Source of the DNA: Seminavis robusta
Taxonomy: Eukaryota > Bacillariophyta > Bacillariophyceae > Naviculales > Naviculaceae
DNA: 56,929 nucleotides
NCBI GenBank assembly: GCA_903772945.1
Contig: CAICTM010000604.1
Coordinates: 1-56,929 of the forward strand
Direction of reading: 5' to 3'
The notes below the pieces were generated by a model. That model was not told the origin of the DNA. It did no database searches and worked only from the letters and a program-made list of their open reading frames with translations. Each line of letters opens with the position of its first letter. Position 1 is the stretch's first letter. Below are positions 37,154 through 49,011 of this stretch, one piece after another. The position numbers were made by a program, and so were the translations under genes.

Positions 37154-38150
37154 CTGCAAAAACCCGTGATGCTTTCGTCTGTGTGGAGCGCTCCAGGCGA
37201 CAAAATATCCACGACTGACAAGAGACCAAAAATCTCTTCAACGCATGCCTTCGAGCTTCGACGCGCAGCCAAAGGGGCAGCACCCAAACTCTGTGACAAC
37301 AAGAAGCAAACTCAGCTCCTTTAGAAGCCGACTTCTTCACCACATCGCTGCGCCTCTTGTTGAAAAACGCAACAGAGAATAGATATCTAACATTACTGTA
37401 TAAGCAGACAAACAACTACCGGTGGCCACAGTGGCAATTGCAAAACGACCTACCACGAACAACAACCTCCAAGCAAGTCTCAAACTGTGACCCATCGGGA
37501 AAATTCAACAGTTCAGCTGGCTAATTGGTATCAAACACAGATCCGACTGGTTTGGTTTGGATATCAAACACAGATTCGATGGAGTTTTCTACGGTAATCA
37601 ACAGTATCGTCTACGGTGATCATCATGAGACCACGTCAAAAGTAAACCTTCCTGTCTAGCTACATCAGCGGATGAGATTGCCATCGGCACCAAGGGATGG
37701 AGAACAGGGATGAAAAGCCGCAACACTCGCTTCAAGTGGAAGCGTATCCACTTGAAATGCCAGGCGAAAAATGTCAGGCCCGGAAAAATGAGTGGATCTT
37801 TTTCGTCTCACAAAACCAAAGCCCAAACAACAACACAACAAACAACAAACAATAACACAACCAAACAACCAAACAACCAAACAACCAAACAACCAAACAA
37901 CCAAACAACCAAACAACCAAACAACCAAACAACCAAACAACCAAACAACCAAACAACCAAACAACCAAACAATAACACAACAAACAGCAACATCGAAAAC
38001 CAATCCAAATAATCCAATCCCAATCCAAACAATCAATAGCAACGCGAAACACAACAGCCCTCAGATCAAATCTTCAGAACCTGCCACAAAGAAACGATAA
38101 CCCAAACAAGCCAGCCATCAGCCTGACGTTCACCGCATTACGAAAAAATT
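37154..38150. other. Intergenic with AACAACCA minisatellite
   Basis: 997 bases between divergent starts. 37858-37972 is a near-perfect array of an 8-base unit (AACAACCA), about 14 copies. The ORFs it creates (Q/N/T/K-rich on +, L/V/W/F/G/C-rich on -) are artefacts of the repeat. A short repeat (CAAACACAGATTCGATGGAG-like words) lies near 37530-37590. Confidence 0.55.
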
Positions 38151-41100
38151 ATGAAGTTCCTACCAACCATTGTAGCTGTCTTTCTCTTGACTGCCCAGAG
38201 CCAAGTCAAGCCATCCCAAGCATACCTGAGGGTCAGGCTGGCAGAGGCTTCCTCCGAAGCACCCTCTCAAGCGCCATCTAGCATGCCCAGTTCGGCTCCA
38301 AGCAATCAGCCCAGCCAAGCCCCCAGTGCATCTCCAAGCAATGCACCCAGCAATTCACCCAGCAATGCTCCAAGTCAAGCTCCAACTGCAACCAAGGAGG
38401 AAGAACTCCCTTGGTGTGATGAACTTGATATAGAAGAGTCGGATATGCCCAGCACAGTCCCTTCTCAAAGTCCATCAGTGGCTCCTTCTCAAAGTCCCTC
38501 GATGACTCCTAGTGCTGTTCCTTCCCAGACTCCATCGGTTGCACCAAGCACCATCCCTTCATGGAGTCCATCGTCAAGTCCATCAGCCAGTCCTTTCTGG
38601 TCTTGGAGCCCTTCAGCCACTCCATCAGCCAGCCCATCCTCGGTGCCCTCTCAGGCGCCATCTCAAAGCCCTACTAACGATGTGGATGCCTGCATCTGTT
38701 CCACCAGCGCTCCTAGTCTTGCTCCGAGCAATGCCCCGTCATCTGAACCAAGCCAAGCACCATCATTGGTTCCAAGCATGGCACCTAGTGCAACTCCAAG
38801 CGCATCCCCGTCAGCTGCAATTTCCAGCATGGCTTCGGCAACTCCCTCTGCTTTGCCCTCTGCCATGCCTTCGCAAGCACCTTCTTCCATGCCTTCCCTG
38901 GCACCATCTGACTGTATCTGCCACTGTTTCTGCGCTGAAAGAGAACTTAGTTATGCACCAAGCCAAGCTCCATCTTCGGAACCCAGTCAAGCACCATCGT
39001 CAATTCCAAGCATTGCCCCAAGTACAGTTCCCAGTGCTTCCCCATCAGCAGCCCCTTCTGTTGCTCCTTCACAAGCCCCTTCTGTTGCTCCCTCTGCATC
39101 ACCCTCTTCAATGCCTTCCACAGCACCTTCTGCCAGTGACATGTGCATTTGTCCAGAGCCAGAGAAGCCAGTGCGCAAGTGCCGAATACGCCAGAAAAAA
39201 TCCTATCTTCGCCCAACCCAACCCCCTACTAGGAATCCAACAGCCAAGCCTACGACCAAGCCTATGACCAAGCCTACGACCAAGCCTATGACCAAGCCTA
39301 CGACCAAGCCTACGACCAAGCCTACAACCAAGCCTACGACCAAGCCCACGACCAAACCGACAAAACCCCAAAACAGCAACAATAATCCTCGACCTCGACC
39401 TCAGTCGAACCCCCATCCTCACCCGCAGTCCAATCCACACCCTCACCCACAGTCCAATCCCCATCCTCAGCAAACAAACTCCCACACACACCCAAATGTG
39501 CATCACAACACCCATACAAATCCTCAACAAACAACAAAACCAACCAGCCCACCCAATGCACGCAATCCTCGCCCCCAAGGTCCGCATTCCAAGAAGCCAA
39601 CCATAAGACCAACAAATCCTCCTTCTAAAACCCCACCAACATCAGTTGGCATCACTGACAAACCATCAAGGGCACCAGTTGAAATATCAGTCCACACTAC
39701 CACAACAAACCCCCCACATCAAGTTGCCCATACCGCATCGCCTACTCCGAGGAACACTGCCAATGCAGTGCCCACTGCCAGTCCTACAACAACACCAACC
39801 ACCAACAAACAGACCTTGCCCCCCACAGTTGCAAATAATACAATCACAAAGACAACGACGCAGGCCCCCTCTAATTCAAGCCCAACTAGTTTGCGAGGTT
39901 CATCAGAAACACCAACATTGAGCCCTTCAGAAGTACCAACAGCCACAACTTCTTCCCAAGGGCCAGCTTTGGAGACACCAACACAGTCAACAATTCCCCC
40001 TATTTCAACACCAACAGCTGCGCCAAACCAACACACTGTGAAGTCTCCAATTCCCACTGTGTCTCCTACTCAAGCAACTTCAAGTAGTTCACCTACACAA
40101 TCCTCATCCACTGCCTCTCCCACTTTGGTTCTCACAAGCTTTCCAACTACGCAAACCCCTGCATCTGGTTTGCCAACAGTAGCTTCAAATAGTTCCCTGC
40201 TGAGAGCACCCACTGTACACCCCACTGGATCTCCCACTGGTACTTCCACTCAAAGTCTCACCGAGACTCCCACTAAAGTTGCTATGGGGACTCCGACAGG
40301 ACTTCCTAATACTGGCACTCACACTGAAAGTCCGACAGGCACTCCCAGTGGAATCCCCACTACTTCTCCCACTTCCAGCCCCACTGAAAGACAAACTGTC
40401 AGCCCAACAACATTGAACCCCACAACATTGACTCCAACAGTGGCAAGTCGGCACCCTAGTGCTGCTCCAACAACAGGAACCCCAATTGCATCCTCCTTGT
40501 CAGATTCTCCTACTGGCACTCCAACCACTGTTCCTCCCAGTACAGGCTTGGATACTGTAGCACCCACTGGTGTACCAACCAGTCTGTTAATAGTTGCTCC
40601 CAACGCAACTCGAACAGGAACAAGTAGACCTTCTGATAGCCCCACAAGCCCACCAAAAGGTAGCCCCACTGGGCAAGCAAAATCCAGTATACCAACAGGC
40701 ACACCAACCGGCACTCCAACCAGAACACCAACGGGGCACCCCACAAAGACAACAACTCAAAAACCTATTGCAAGCCCCATAACTGAAGGGCCCACAAGAC
40801 AACCAAGCAAAACTCCAACCAGAAGCCCAATAGAAAAACCAACAGGTCACCCCACGTTGGGTCCAACTGACTCAGTCACAACCACCATACTTGTGCCAAA
40901 CACAAACATTTCCAAAAAAACTGAAGCCCCAACAGCTTCTTCTACCAAGCCTCCTGTTACCATTATCACTCCTCTACCACAGACACCAGTTCCTACAGTC
41001 CTTCAAACTCCGCTACAGACTTCTTTCACAACTTTCGTGGGATCTAATCCCAAGCAAACTGAAGCCCCAACAGCTGCTCCTACCAAGCCTCCCGTAACCG

Positions 41101-43757
41101 TTATCACTCCTCTACCACAGACACCAGTTCCTACAGTCCTTCAAACTCCGCTACAGACTTCTTTCACAACTTTCGTGGATCTAATCCCAAGCAAACTGAA
41201 GCCCCAACAGCTGCTCCTACCAAGCCACCCGTAACCGTTATCACTCCTCTACCACAGACACCAGTTCCTACAGTCCTTCAAACTCCGCTACAGACTTCTT
41301 TCACAACTTTCGTGGGATCTAATCCCAAGCAAACTGAAGCCCCAACAGCTGCTCTACCAAGCCACCCGTAACCTTATCACTCCTCTACCACAGACACCAG
41401 TTCCTACAGTCCTTCAACTCCGCTACAGACTTCTTTCACAACTTTCGTGGGATCTAATCCCAAGCAAACTGAAGCCCCAACAGCTGCTCCTACCAAGCCA
41501 CCCGTAACCGTTATCACTCCTCTACCACAGACACCAGTTCCTACAGTCCTTCAAACTCCGCTACAGACTTCTTTCACAACTTTCGTGGATCTAATCCCAA
41601 GCAAACTGAACCCCAACAGCTGCTCCTACCAAGCCTCCCGTAACCGTTATCACTCCTCTACCACAGACACCAGTTCCTACAGTCCTTCAAACTCCGCTAC
41701 AGACTTCTTTCACAACTTTCGTGGGATCTAATCCCAAGCAAACTGAAGCCCCAACAGCTGCTCCTACCAAGCCACCCGTAACCGTTATCACTCCTCTACC
41801 ACAGACACCAGTTCCTACAGTCCTTCAAACTCCGCTACAACTTCTTTCACAACTTTCGTGGATCTAATCCCAACAAACTGAAGCCCCAACAGCTCTCCTA
41901 CCAAGCCTCCCGTAACCGTTATCACTCCTCTACCACAGACACCAGTTCCTACAGTCCTTCAAACTCCGCTACAGACTTCTTTCACAACTTTCGTGGGATC
42001 TAATCCCAATCAAACTGAAGCCCCAACAGCTGCTCCTACCAAGCCTCCCGTAACCATTATCACTCCTCTACCACAGACACCAGTTCCTACAGTCCTTCAA
42101 ACTCCGCTACAGACTTCTTTCACAACTTTCGTGGGATCTAATTCCAAGCAAACTAAAGCCCCAACTGCTTCTCCTACGAAGCCCCCCGCAATCGTTATCA
42201 CTCCTCTGCCATGGACACCAGCTCCTACAGTCCTTCCAACTCTGCACAGACATCTTTCACATCTTTCGTGGGATGTGCTAACCACATCATCTGCCAAACT
42301 GATGCCCAATGTGGCCCAACAGAAAAATGTGTAGCAAAGGGAGCCGTTCCCCAAGGTTCTTGGCCAGCACATTGCAGTGGAGCCGACCATCTCTGTCTTC
42401 CCAAGCAAACCGAAGCCCCAACTGCTTCTCCTACCAAGCCCCCCGCAATCGTTATCACTCCTCTCCATGGACCCAGTCCTACAGTCCTTCCAACTCTGCC
42501 ACAAACATCTTTCACATCTTTCGTGGGATGTGCTAACCACATCATCTGCCAAACTGATGCCCAATGTGGCCCAACAGAAAAATGTGTAGCACAGGGAGCC
42601 GTTCCCCAAGGTTCTTGGCCAGCACATTGCAGTGGAGCCGACCATCTCTGTCTTCCCAAGCAAACTGAAGCCCCAACTGCTTCTCCTACCAAGCCCCCCG
42701 CAATCGTTATCACTCCTCTGCCATGGAAACCAGCTCCTACAGTCCTTCCAACTCTGCCACAGACATCTTTCACATCTTTCGTGGGATGTGCTAACCACAT
42801 CATCTGCCAAACTGATGCCCAATGTGGCCCAACAGAAAAATGTGTAGCAAAGGGAGCCGTTCCCCAAGGTTCTTGGCCAGCACATTGCAGTGGAGCCAAC
42901 CATCTCTGTCTTCCCAAGCAAACCGAAGCCCCAACTGCTTCTCCTACCAAGCCCCCGCAATCGTTATCACTCCTCTCCAGGACACCAGCTCCTACAGTCC
43001 TTCCAACTTGCCACAGACATCTTTCACATCTTTCGTGGGATGTGCTAACCACATCATCTGCCAAACTGATGCCCAATGTGGCCCAACAGAAAAATGTGTA
43101 GCAAAGGGAGCCGTTCCCCAAGGTTCTTGGCCAGCACATTGCAGTGGAGCCGACCATCTCTGTCTTCCCAAGCAAACTGAAGCCCCAACTGCTACACCTA
43201 CAGCTTCCTCTACACAGAGTCCAACTTCTTCTCCAACTAAGGTACCCACCTCTGCCCCTACTTTGGTCCCAACCATTCCAGCACCTACTGTTGCTCCTAC
43301 TTCTGCTCAAACAAAAGCACAAACTTCTGCCGCAACAAGGCCCCAACCTCCTCTCCTACACAGAGTCCAACAAGTACACCAACAAAAGCACCAACTTCCT
43401 CCCCTACTCAGAGTCCAACTTCTGCCCCAACCAAGGCCCCAACGTCCTCTCCTACACAGAGCCAACAAGTACACCAACAAAAGCACCAACTTCCTCCCCT
43501 ACTCAGAGTCCAACTTCTGCCCCAACCAAGCCCCAACGTCCTCTCCTACACAGAGTCCAACAAGTCCCAACACAAACACCAACTTCCTCCCCACACAAAG
43601 TCCAACAGATGCGCCAACTTTTGCACCAACTTCCTCCCCCACACAAAGTCCAACAGATTCTCCAACAGATGCACCAACCTTTGCACCAACAGATGCACCC
43701 ACTTTTGCTCCCACAGATGCACCCACTTTTGCTCCCACAGATGCACCAACATATTAA
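38151..43757 (+). CDS. Large secreted Ser/Pro/Thr-repeat protein with Cys modules; frame broken in repeats
   Basis: ATG 38151 starts a signal peptide (MKFLPTIVAVFLLTAQSQV). Then come ~330 residues of APS/SPS repeats split by three Cys words (DACICSTS, CICHCFCAEREL, MCICPEPEKPVRKC), a TKPTTKP and H/P/N-rich basic block, and a long PTxxPT region. From 40923 there are ten ~138-base repeats (TEAPTAAPTKPPVTVITPLP type). Four of ~256 bases follow, adding a six-Cys module (GCANHIICQTDAQCGPTEKC ... HCSGADHLC), then a C-terminal PTDAPTFAPT tail to the stop at 43757. The uninterrupted frame stops at 41234. All later breaks are one-base losses inside near-identical repeats, so the real protein is probably one chain of ~1860 aa. 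It resembles wall or adhesive proteins of diatoms; substrate or partner unknown. Confidence 0.75.
40923..42154 (+). repeat. Tandem array of ~138-base coding repeats
   Basis: Units begin (GAAGCCCCAACAGC word) at 40923, 41061, 41198, 41336, 41471, 41608, 41745, 41880 and 42017. Spacings are 138, 137, 138, 135, 137, 137, 135, 137 and 138. Departures from 138 are explained by single-base losses such as CGTGGATC for CGTGGGATC and GCTCTACC for GCTCCTACC. Confidence 0.9.
42155..43178 (+). repeat. Four tandem ~256-base repeats carrying a six-Cys module
   Basis: Units begin at 42155, 42412, 42667 and 42925, ending at 43178. Spacings are 257, 255, 258 and 254. Each holds the PT-rich segment plus the module GCANHIICQTDAQCGPTEKC, a ~13-residue linker and HCSGADHLC. 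Translated frames differ between units because of one- to three-base losses. Confidence 0.88.
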
Positions 43758-45074
43758 GGTGGCTTGTGACACTACACTACACCAGGCTTTTGAATTAGTA
43801 TTAAGCATCAGGTCAGCCACGCAGGTTCCACCCACTGTGTTAGTACCAGCTAAGCAAACCAAAACTTAAACAGCCTTACTCCTCAAACTATCCCACAAAG
43901 CACCTTGTAGCTCTGAAGAAAAACATGCAACAAAACCTAGCTGGGATTGTCTGTAGGCTCTTGTGCCCCCAAAAGAGGTTTGATACAAAAGTTGAATCAA
44001 ATCTCCTGGAATCTGCATTGAACAGCAGCGCTGATGCGTCCAGCCGACTTGTCCTTGCAACTCCTCTAGTTTTTGAATCGATTTCAGCTATCGCCGGTCC
44101 CTTGTTCCGCTATCTTGTTTCCTTGCTCTGCTCATTTCTTGCCCTGTTCTTCTAATATCTTGTCTTGCTGTGCTATCGCCTTCCCTTGCAATACCATGTC
44201 ATGGTGCGATGCTATCATCCCCCCTTGCTCTGTAAACCTATGCGCCAGCACTGACAAGCGGTCGAGGAAAGAGGAGGACCACCCGTTCGTTGCAACCCAG
44301 GCGGCTGACCGCTGCCGTCAGCACCACTGTGCTCACACATTTTCGCAAAGGTTGGGGACAATCTTTCGTCTCGTCTTAAAAGCGGACGCACGGCTGCGTT
44401 CGCTTGGGAGTGGGCGTTCCGGACCAATGGCCTCGTTCCGGGGATCACCGTAGACGCAAATTGAGTATTGCCTACGGGTCCACGCCGAACCCGTCAGGCG
44501 TTTACCATGGTTGACACGTCCAAAACGATGGAAGCCAAACGACGACGAGGACGGGGAATATTTCCGTCCGCACGGGTGCTCAGAAAGCAAGTCTCGCCCT
44601 CCACTTTCGCAGGTTGGGTAAGGGGGGCTCGAACGCTGAACGAATATCTCTTCTTGCCTGGTAGCTGGCTCCTGCTCGGATTCTTGCTCTTGGATTCGTA
44701 TCATTCCCGCTCATGACTTGAGTAGATCCAACTTGGTCTCATGTTCCTGCCAGAATGGGCAAATCGACCATTGGCGCGGAGAATCCATTGGGGGCAACCC
44801 CTACGTACCGGTTGGGCCCGAATAGCAAAGAAGACGGACACGAATTGGATCATTTGATTGTTGGGCCTGCCTGATTCGATTCGTTGCTATTCGTGACATC
44901 GTAGGTATGGTAATCCTTCTGGACCATTCCTAATGATGTAGTTAGCTAGTTTCCCTCCACTTTATTGTACAATTACCTACCGCGACTCCACCTGTAACGT
45001 TGTTATAGTTATTCATTTCTATTCATAAGCTACTAGAGCTAATACTTCTACTCAGCCAGGGACAGACTTTGTTC
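43758..45074. other. Intergenic, no gene seen
   Basis: 1317 bases. 44200-44700 is richer in G and C than its surroundings and has overlapping ORFs on both strands (up to 126 aa) with no protein-like features; an unrecognised non-coding transcript is possible. One TACCGG word lies at 44806. Confidence 0.45.
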
Positions 45075-46154
45075 TCATGCTGTTTGAGCCCCCGCGGCGT
45101 TCTGGCTCAACCTTCCCCTCATAGGAGTACTCTTGACGTCTACTACATCCTTTTCAGGTGCTGCCAGGGAATCATCATCGTCAATCATGAGGTTCTTCTT
45201 GGAGGAGCTCTTCTTTGACAGCTTGAAACTGAAAGCCTTCTTCAAGGAATTCTGTTTCTTGAGTTTGGCCCTTTTGTCATCTTTCATGGAATGCAGATTT
45301 GCAAGGTTGCCTCTCTGAGGAGCACTATTTGCCCCTTCAGCATGCTTCTCTGATGCCCCCTGGGAATCATCGTCATCAAGCATTAGATTCTTCTTGGAGG
45401 AGCTCTTCTTTGACAGCTTGAAACTGAAAGACTTCTTCAAGGAATTCTGTTTCTTGAGCTTGGCCCTTTTGTCCTCCTTCGCAGAGTTCTGCCTTTGAAG
45501 GCTTCCTCTCTGAGGAGTAGTTTGGACCTCGTCGGTGCTATCCCCACGAGGAGCACTTTCGACCTCCTTCTCCGACTCGTCGCAGAGCGAGTCGTCATCG
45601 AGGTCGATGCTCTTGTTACTCAAACTGCGCACGCTCGACATTCTTTGGGGAGGACTTGACTCTTCCACCGAAGCAGCGTCGTCGTCATTGGCTCCGTCAT
45701 GGGTTTTGCCACTGCTGATTCCGCCCAAGGATTTCATAGATTTCCAGACTCCCTTGACGAGGCCTCGTTGAGACTTGCCATTGGTGTCGGCCATACTCGG
45801 TCTTGGGTTGCTACCCAACAACCCGGGTCTGGGCTTTGGCGTCACGGGAATAGGTTCATCCTTGGTCGATGCTGAGGTTTCCGATTCATCTTCGGCTGCC
45901 TTTTCCAACTCTTCCAATGCGCTAAAGCTCATACCAAGGCTGCAAGTGCTTTGACGGATACTGGCTCTCGTGTGCATGAACTTTGGGTCGGGTTCGTTGT
46001 TCAGCTCGACGAACATATCCACCTCTTTTAGTGAACCAAAGGAGTCAGCATTCTCACTAAAGTCGTAGTTGGAAAAGCTATTGTCATTGGGGGTTTCGTG
46101 AAAGTACAGCGATTCTTCCGTCATCAAGTCGTCGGGGTTTGTTTGAATCGTCAT
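45075..46154 (-). CDS. Protein with two MARCKS-like basic repeats
   Basis: 359 aa from ATG 46154 (MTIQTNPDDLM); the frame is open to 46403, but the upstream text looks untranslated. The N-terminal half is acidic and S/T-rich. The C-terminal half contains a duplicated block of ~65 residues: QRGSLQRQNSAKEDKRAKLK, then KQNSLKKSFSFKLSKKSSSK, then KNLMLDDDDS; the second copy starts QRGNLANLHSMKDDKRAKLK. The basic, Phe- and Ser-bearing core (NSLKKSFSFKLSKKSSSKK) resembles the effector domain of MARCKS, which binds acidic membrane lipids and calmodulin and is released when its serines are phosphorylated. The likeness is by pattern only. An RGLVKGVWKSMKSLGG amphipathic segment sits before the repeats. 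Confidence 0.62.
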   Translation of the reverse strand: MTIQTNPDDLMTEESLYFHETPNDNSFSNYDFSENADSFGSLKEVDMFVELNNEPDPKFMHTRASIRQSTCSLGMSFSALEELEKAAEDESETSASTKDEPIPVTPKPRPGLLGSNPRPSMADTNGKSQRGLVKGVWKSMKSLGGISSGKTHDGANDDDAASVEESSPPQRMSSVRSLSNKSIDLDDDSLCDESEKEVESAPRGDSTDEVQTTPQRGSLQRQNSAKEDKRAKLKKQNSLKKSFSFKLSKKSSSKKNLMLDDDDSQGASEKHAEGANSAPQRGNLANLHSMKDDKRAKLKKQNSLKKAFSFKLSKKSSSKKNLMIDDDDSLAAPEKDVVDVKSTPMRGRLSQNAAGAQTA

Positions 46155-47635
46155 GGTTGTGGAAAGTTCGTTTGCTTGCAGTGGAGTGTATTGTATTGTG
46201 TCTCTGGTGGCTCGAGGCACTAGATGGTAAACCGTTGCGCTTCGTTTTTGAAATTGTGAGGTATTGGCGGAGGATTTGCTGTGACCGCACAGTCGTACCG
46301 TAGGTGTCGATGTTAAATTTTCAGATTGGCAAGTATTGCCTGGCAAGCAGTTGCTAGATTGTTTTCGAGGGCAGCGATCGGCTCTGCTCACATGGCGGTC
46401 CAAGTCGCGTGGCCTACTAGCTAGAAGGTCATACTGTACATGGAGTAGTCGTCGCTAGCTATTGCGGTGTTCGCAACAATCACAGGTAACGACAACACAA
46501 CAGCTAATGGTCCATAGATGGGAGCAAATTCCACGCTTCAGCGGCAATGCTACAAGGAACCTCCTCTACTCCTCCTCTCTTGTTATATGTAGAATGATCT
46601 CAATCTCACTGTAGATTATCTAGCTTACTCTTTTTCTGTCCTCCTCCAGCTGACGATCAAACTGGCAGAGAATTCCTTTACTACAGTGAGTGAGGTCATC
46701 TCCAAATGGAGTACTGGCATTCAAGTGGCAACCGACCTCAACGGAGAAGATTCTGTCTGAAGCAACCGATAGGTGCAGCTGTGGGCTTGCAGAGGACTCG
46801 ACTCCCCTTGACAGGAGAGTGACCATGGGCATGCACCAAACAGTGATCCTTCCCTTCCGGTATGTCCTACTAGGTAGGTACGCACCGGTACGTACCGGTA
46901 CCACCTGCGCCACAGAATCAAACAGCCAAACTGGCTTGACGTTTCCACGCCCCACGATCCATGCAGAGCCACTCGCAAGCAAAAACAATTGAGGACAGAG
47001 ATATCGTTCGAACAAAATGATTCATTCCTTTCAATCGTCGCTAGCAAGCGGAGAAGCATCCTCACAGGGTGTTGGAAAGCAAGAACTCTAGCAAACGCGT
47101 TGGCTCAGCTTTGAACCAGCCTTCCAAAGAGGCTCCAAAGATTTCTTGAAAACTGAGTGAGTTGACAAAGGTTTTGTATCCAAGGCTTGGAGGAGGGGAC
47201 TAACTGTCGTACCGGATAGTGTCTTTTATGGGTAACTTGAGAATTGATGCTTCCCTGGCCGTGAAGGTGGTAGGAACAAGCCACGTGGTGCCATTACAGT
47301 TGTTTTACTGCCCCCCCCCCCCAAAAAAAAAGGGACACGATCAGTAGTCTAACTGTTGTTGTCTATCGGCTTGCTTTTGTGAAGGATCACAAGAGGCACC
47401 AACACCATTCCGATGCTGTCTAGTACATGTAGAGACGCTGAGTTGTTGGCGACACATCGGCAGCGTAGGCAAACCCTTCCAGTTTCGTACCGGCGGGATG
47501 GGTCAAGCCGCCTAACCGGCTTCTTTCTAATCCATTGATCTCGATCTCCTAAACCAAGACGGGTTACGGAACCAGTTTTGTTTGCACTTTTAAGATATTT
47601 TATGTTTCATACGATTTTAGCAAAAAGTGACTGAA

Positions 47636-48112
47636 TTAAGTAGTTTTACTCTTGATCAGCACAAACTGCCGAATCGCCAAAACACAGGCTTTACTCTGTG
47701 TAACTTTTCGGTTGTTTGACTTTTTCATCCCCCTGGGAATCATCAGTGCTTGGGCTATTGTGGTACTTATGAAATCGAGTTTATGTCGGCATGCTCCGTA
47801 TATTTCATTGCAGGAGTTGATCAGGTTTTCTGGCGATTCTCTGGATCGTTTCAGTATCTCGAGTCGCTCCCTGTTGCATAGGCTGCAGTGTCGTGTCCCG
47901 AAGGTCTTGACAGTGCTGATGGGGTTGCCTTGCCATATGATGCTAATTTCGATGCTGTTCCTTTGAATGTCGCCGTTGAGTCGGAATGGTGAAGGAGATG
48001 CGAAGTTTTGGAATTCGTTGGCGAAGTGTCTTGCGTATGAATCTGACTTGCGTTTTCCGTAGAGGAGACGCATGACGTCGGTGAAGTGTTGGTATGTTCG
48101 TTCTTTGACGTT
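47636..48112 (-). pseudogene. C-terminal remnant of a retroelement ORF, GIY-YIG-like tail
   Basis: The minus frame reads VKERTYQHFTDVMRLL, then KRKSDSYARHFANEF, IIWQGNPISTVKTFGTRHCS, LCNRERLEILKRS and LINSCNEIYGACRHK. I know this tail, with its HF..V....KSDS.A.HF helix and its Cys words, from reverse-transcriptase ORFs in diatoms and other protists, where it looks like a GIY-YIG endonuclease end (Penelope-like). No reverse transcriptase motif is left, and TGA and other stops lie just upstream, so this is a 5'-truncated copy. After ACRHK the frame departs from the usual ending. Family is tentative. Confidence 0.55.
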
Positions 48113-48865
48113 TCATTGTTTATTAAGTCTTCTTCTGGTCCCCTCCAAATCTTTGACTACTGCTAGCTAGCTAGTACCTCGCATTCTCGCAGCGTACTAG
48201 CTAGTACTTTCCATTGAGTCCGGCTTCATTGTCACTTGACTTCCGTTTCTTCTGCCAACAGGATGCTGTTCGACATCGGAATCGGTTTTGACAACTGTAG
48301 TAGTAGTGACCATTTCTTGTTGTCGCCGTGGTAGTAGCAGCCGTCTTCGTTCGATCCCGTCTTCGTTCGATCGACTGGTGGATCCAGACAGTGGATGCAA
48401 TTGGGAATCCACCACCAATTTCTTCCTTTTTGCTGGTATTACCGGTGTAGATTCGGATGCCTTGGGCTTCTTGGTTTCATGGGTGGTGCCATTATGAAAG
48501 GCAATGGAGGTTGCGGCCTGGGAAATGGCTTTCACCACTACCACTGATGCCAGAAAGTCAAAAATCAAGAGAAAACGGCAACCTCCAGTTCGCTAGCTCC
48601 TGAATAGTTACACTGTCACCGAATGGACTTCTAGATAGAATGGCTGCGACGGGCACGTCAATATTAACAATGTTGGTATTGGGAGCATCTTCTAGATGTG
48701 GCTATGAGTGTGACAGAGTGCATCTACTTTAGAGGAGGGAGGAGTGACAAAGAAAAATGATGTGTTGTGGCTTGTTTTGGATGTGATGTTGTTTCATGCA
48801 GGACGTAGACTCTCTGGTACTGGTACCGGTGGTACATGTAGGAAGAGAGATCTCATTAACCAGTG

Positions 48866-49011
48866 CGGTACGGGTACAGGAAGCTTCCATTTCATTGATT
48901 CAAACGCGAGCCGAGCTACTTGGTACATTTCTACATCAGCCAGCTCTCGTTGAAGTGTACCAGAAAAGCCGGCACGCGTTTGAATCAATAAAATCGAAGC
49001 TGCTCGTAGCC
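48866..49011. repeat. Fold-back (imperfect hairpin) with ~70-base arms
   Basis: ATTGATTCAAACGCG at 48894-48908 is the exact reverse complement of 48975-48989. Pairing extends outwards (GAAGCTTCCATTT with the arm near 48990-49004) and inwards towards a centre near 48941. The arms are roughly 75% complementary. A single-element MITE or a structured transcript are both possible; it is not coding. Confidence 0.6.

Noticed and set aside
37665..38054. Minus-strand ORF giving repeated VVWLFGCL text, seemingly a membrane protein
   Set aside because: It is the translation of the AACAACCA minisatellite; three frames on each strand give similar repetitive peptides.
42097..43346. Long Cys/Trp-rich minus ORFs (287 and 373 aa)
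   Set aside because: Antisense reading of the six-Cys repeat units; their length comes from the repeats lacking stops in that frame.
44200..44720. GC-rich block considered as rRNA or structured RNA
   Set aside because: No conserved rRNA words recognised and no clear stems; left as intergenic.
48197..48568. 123-aa minus ORF with signal-like start
   Set aside because: The first codon is TTG, there is no ATG before the hydrophobic part, and the rest is low complexity.
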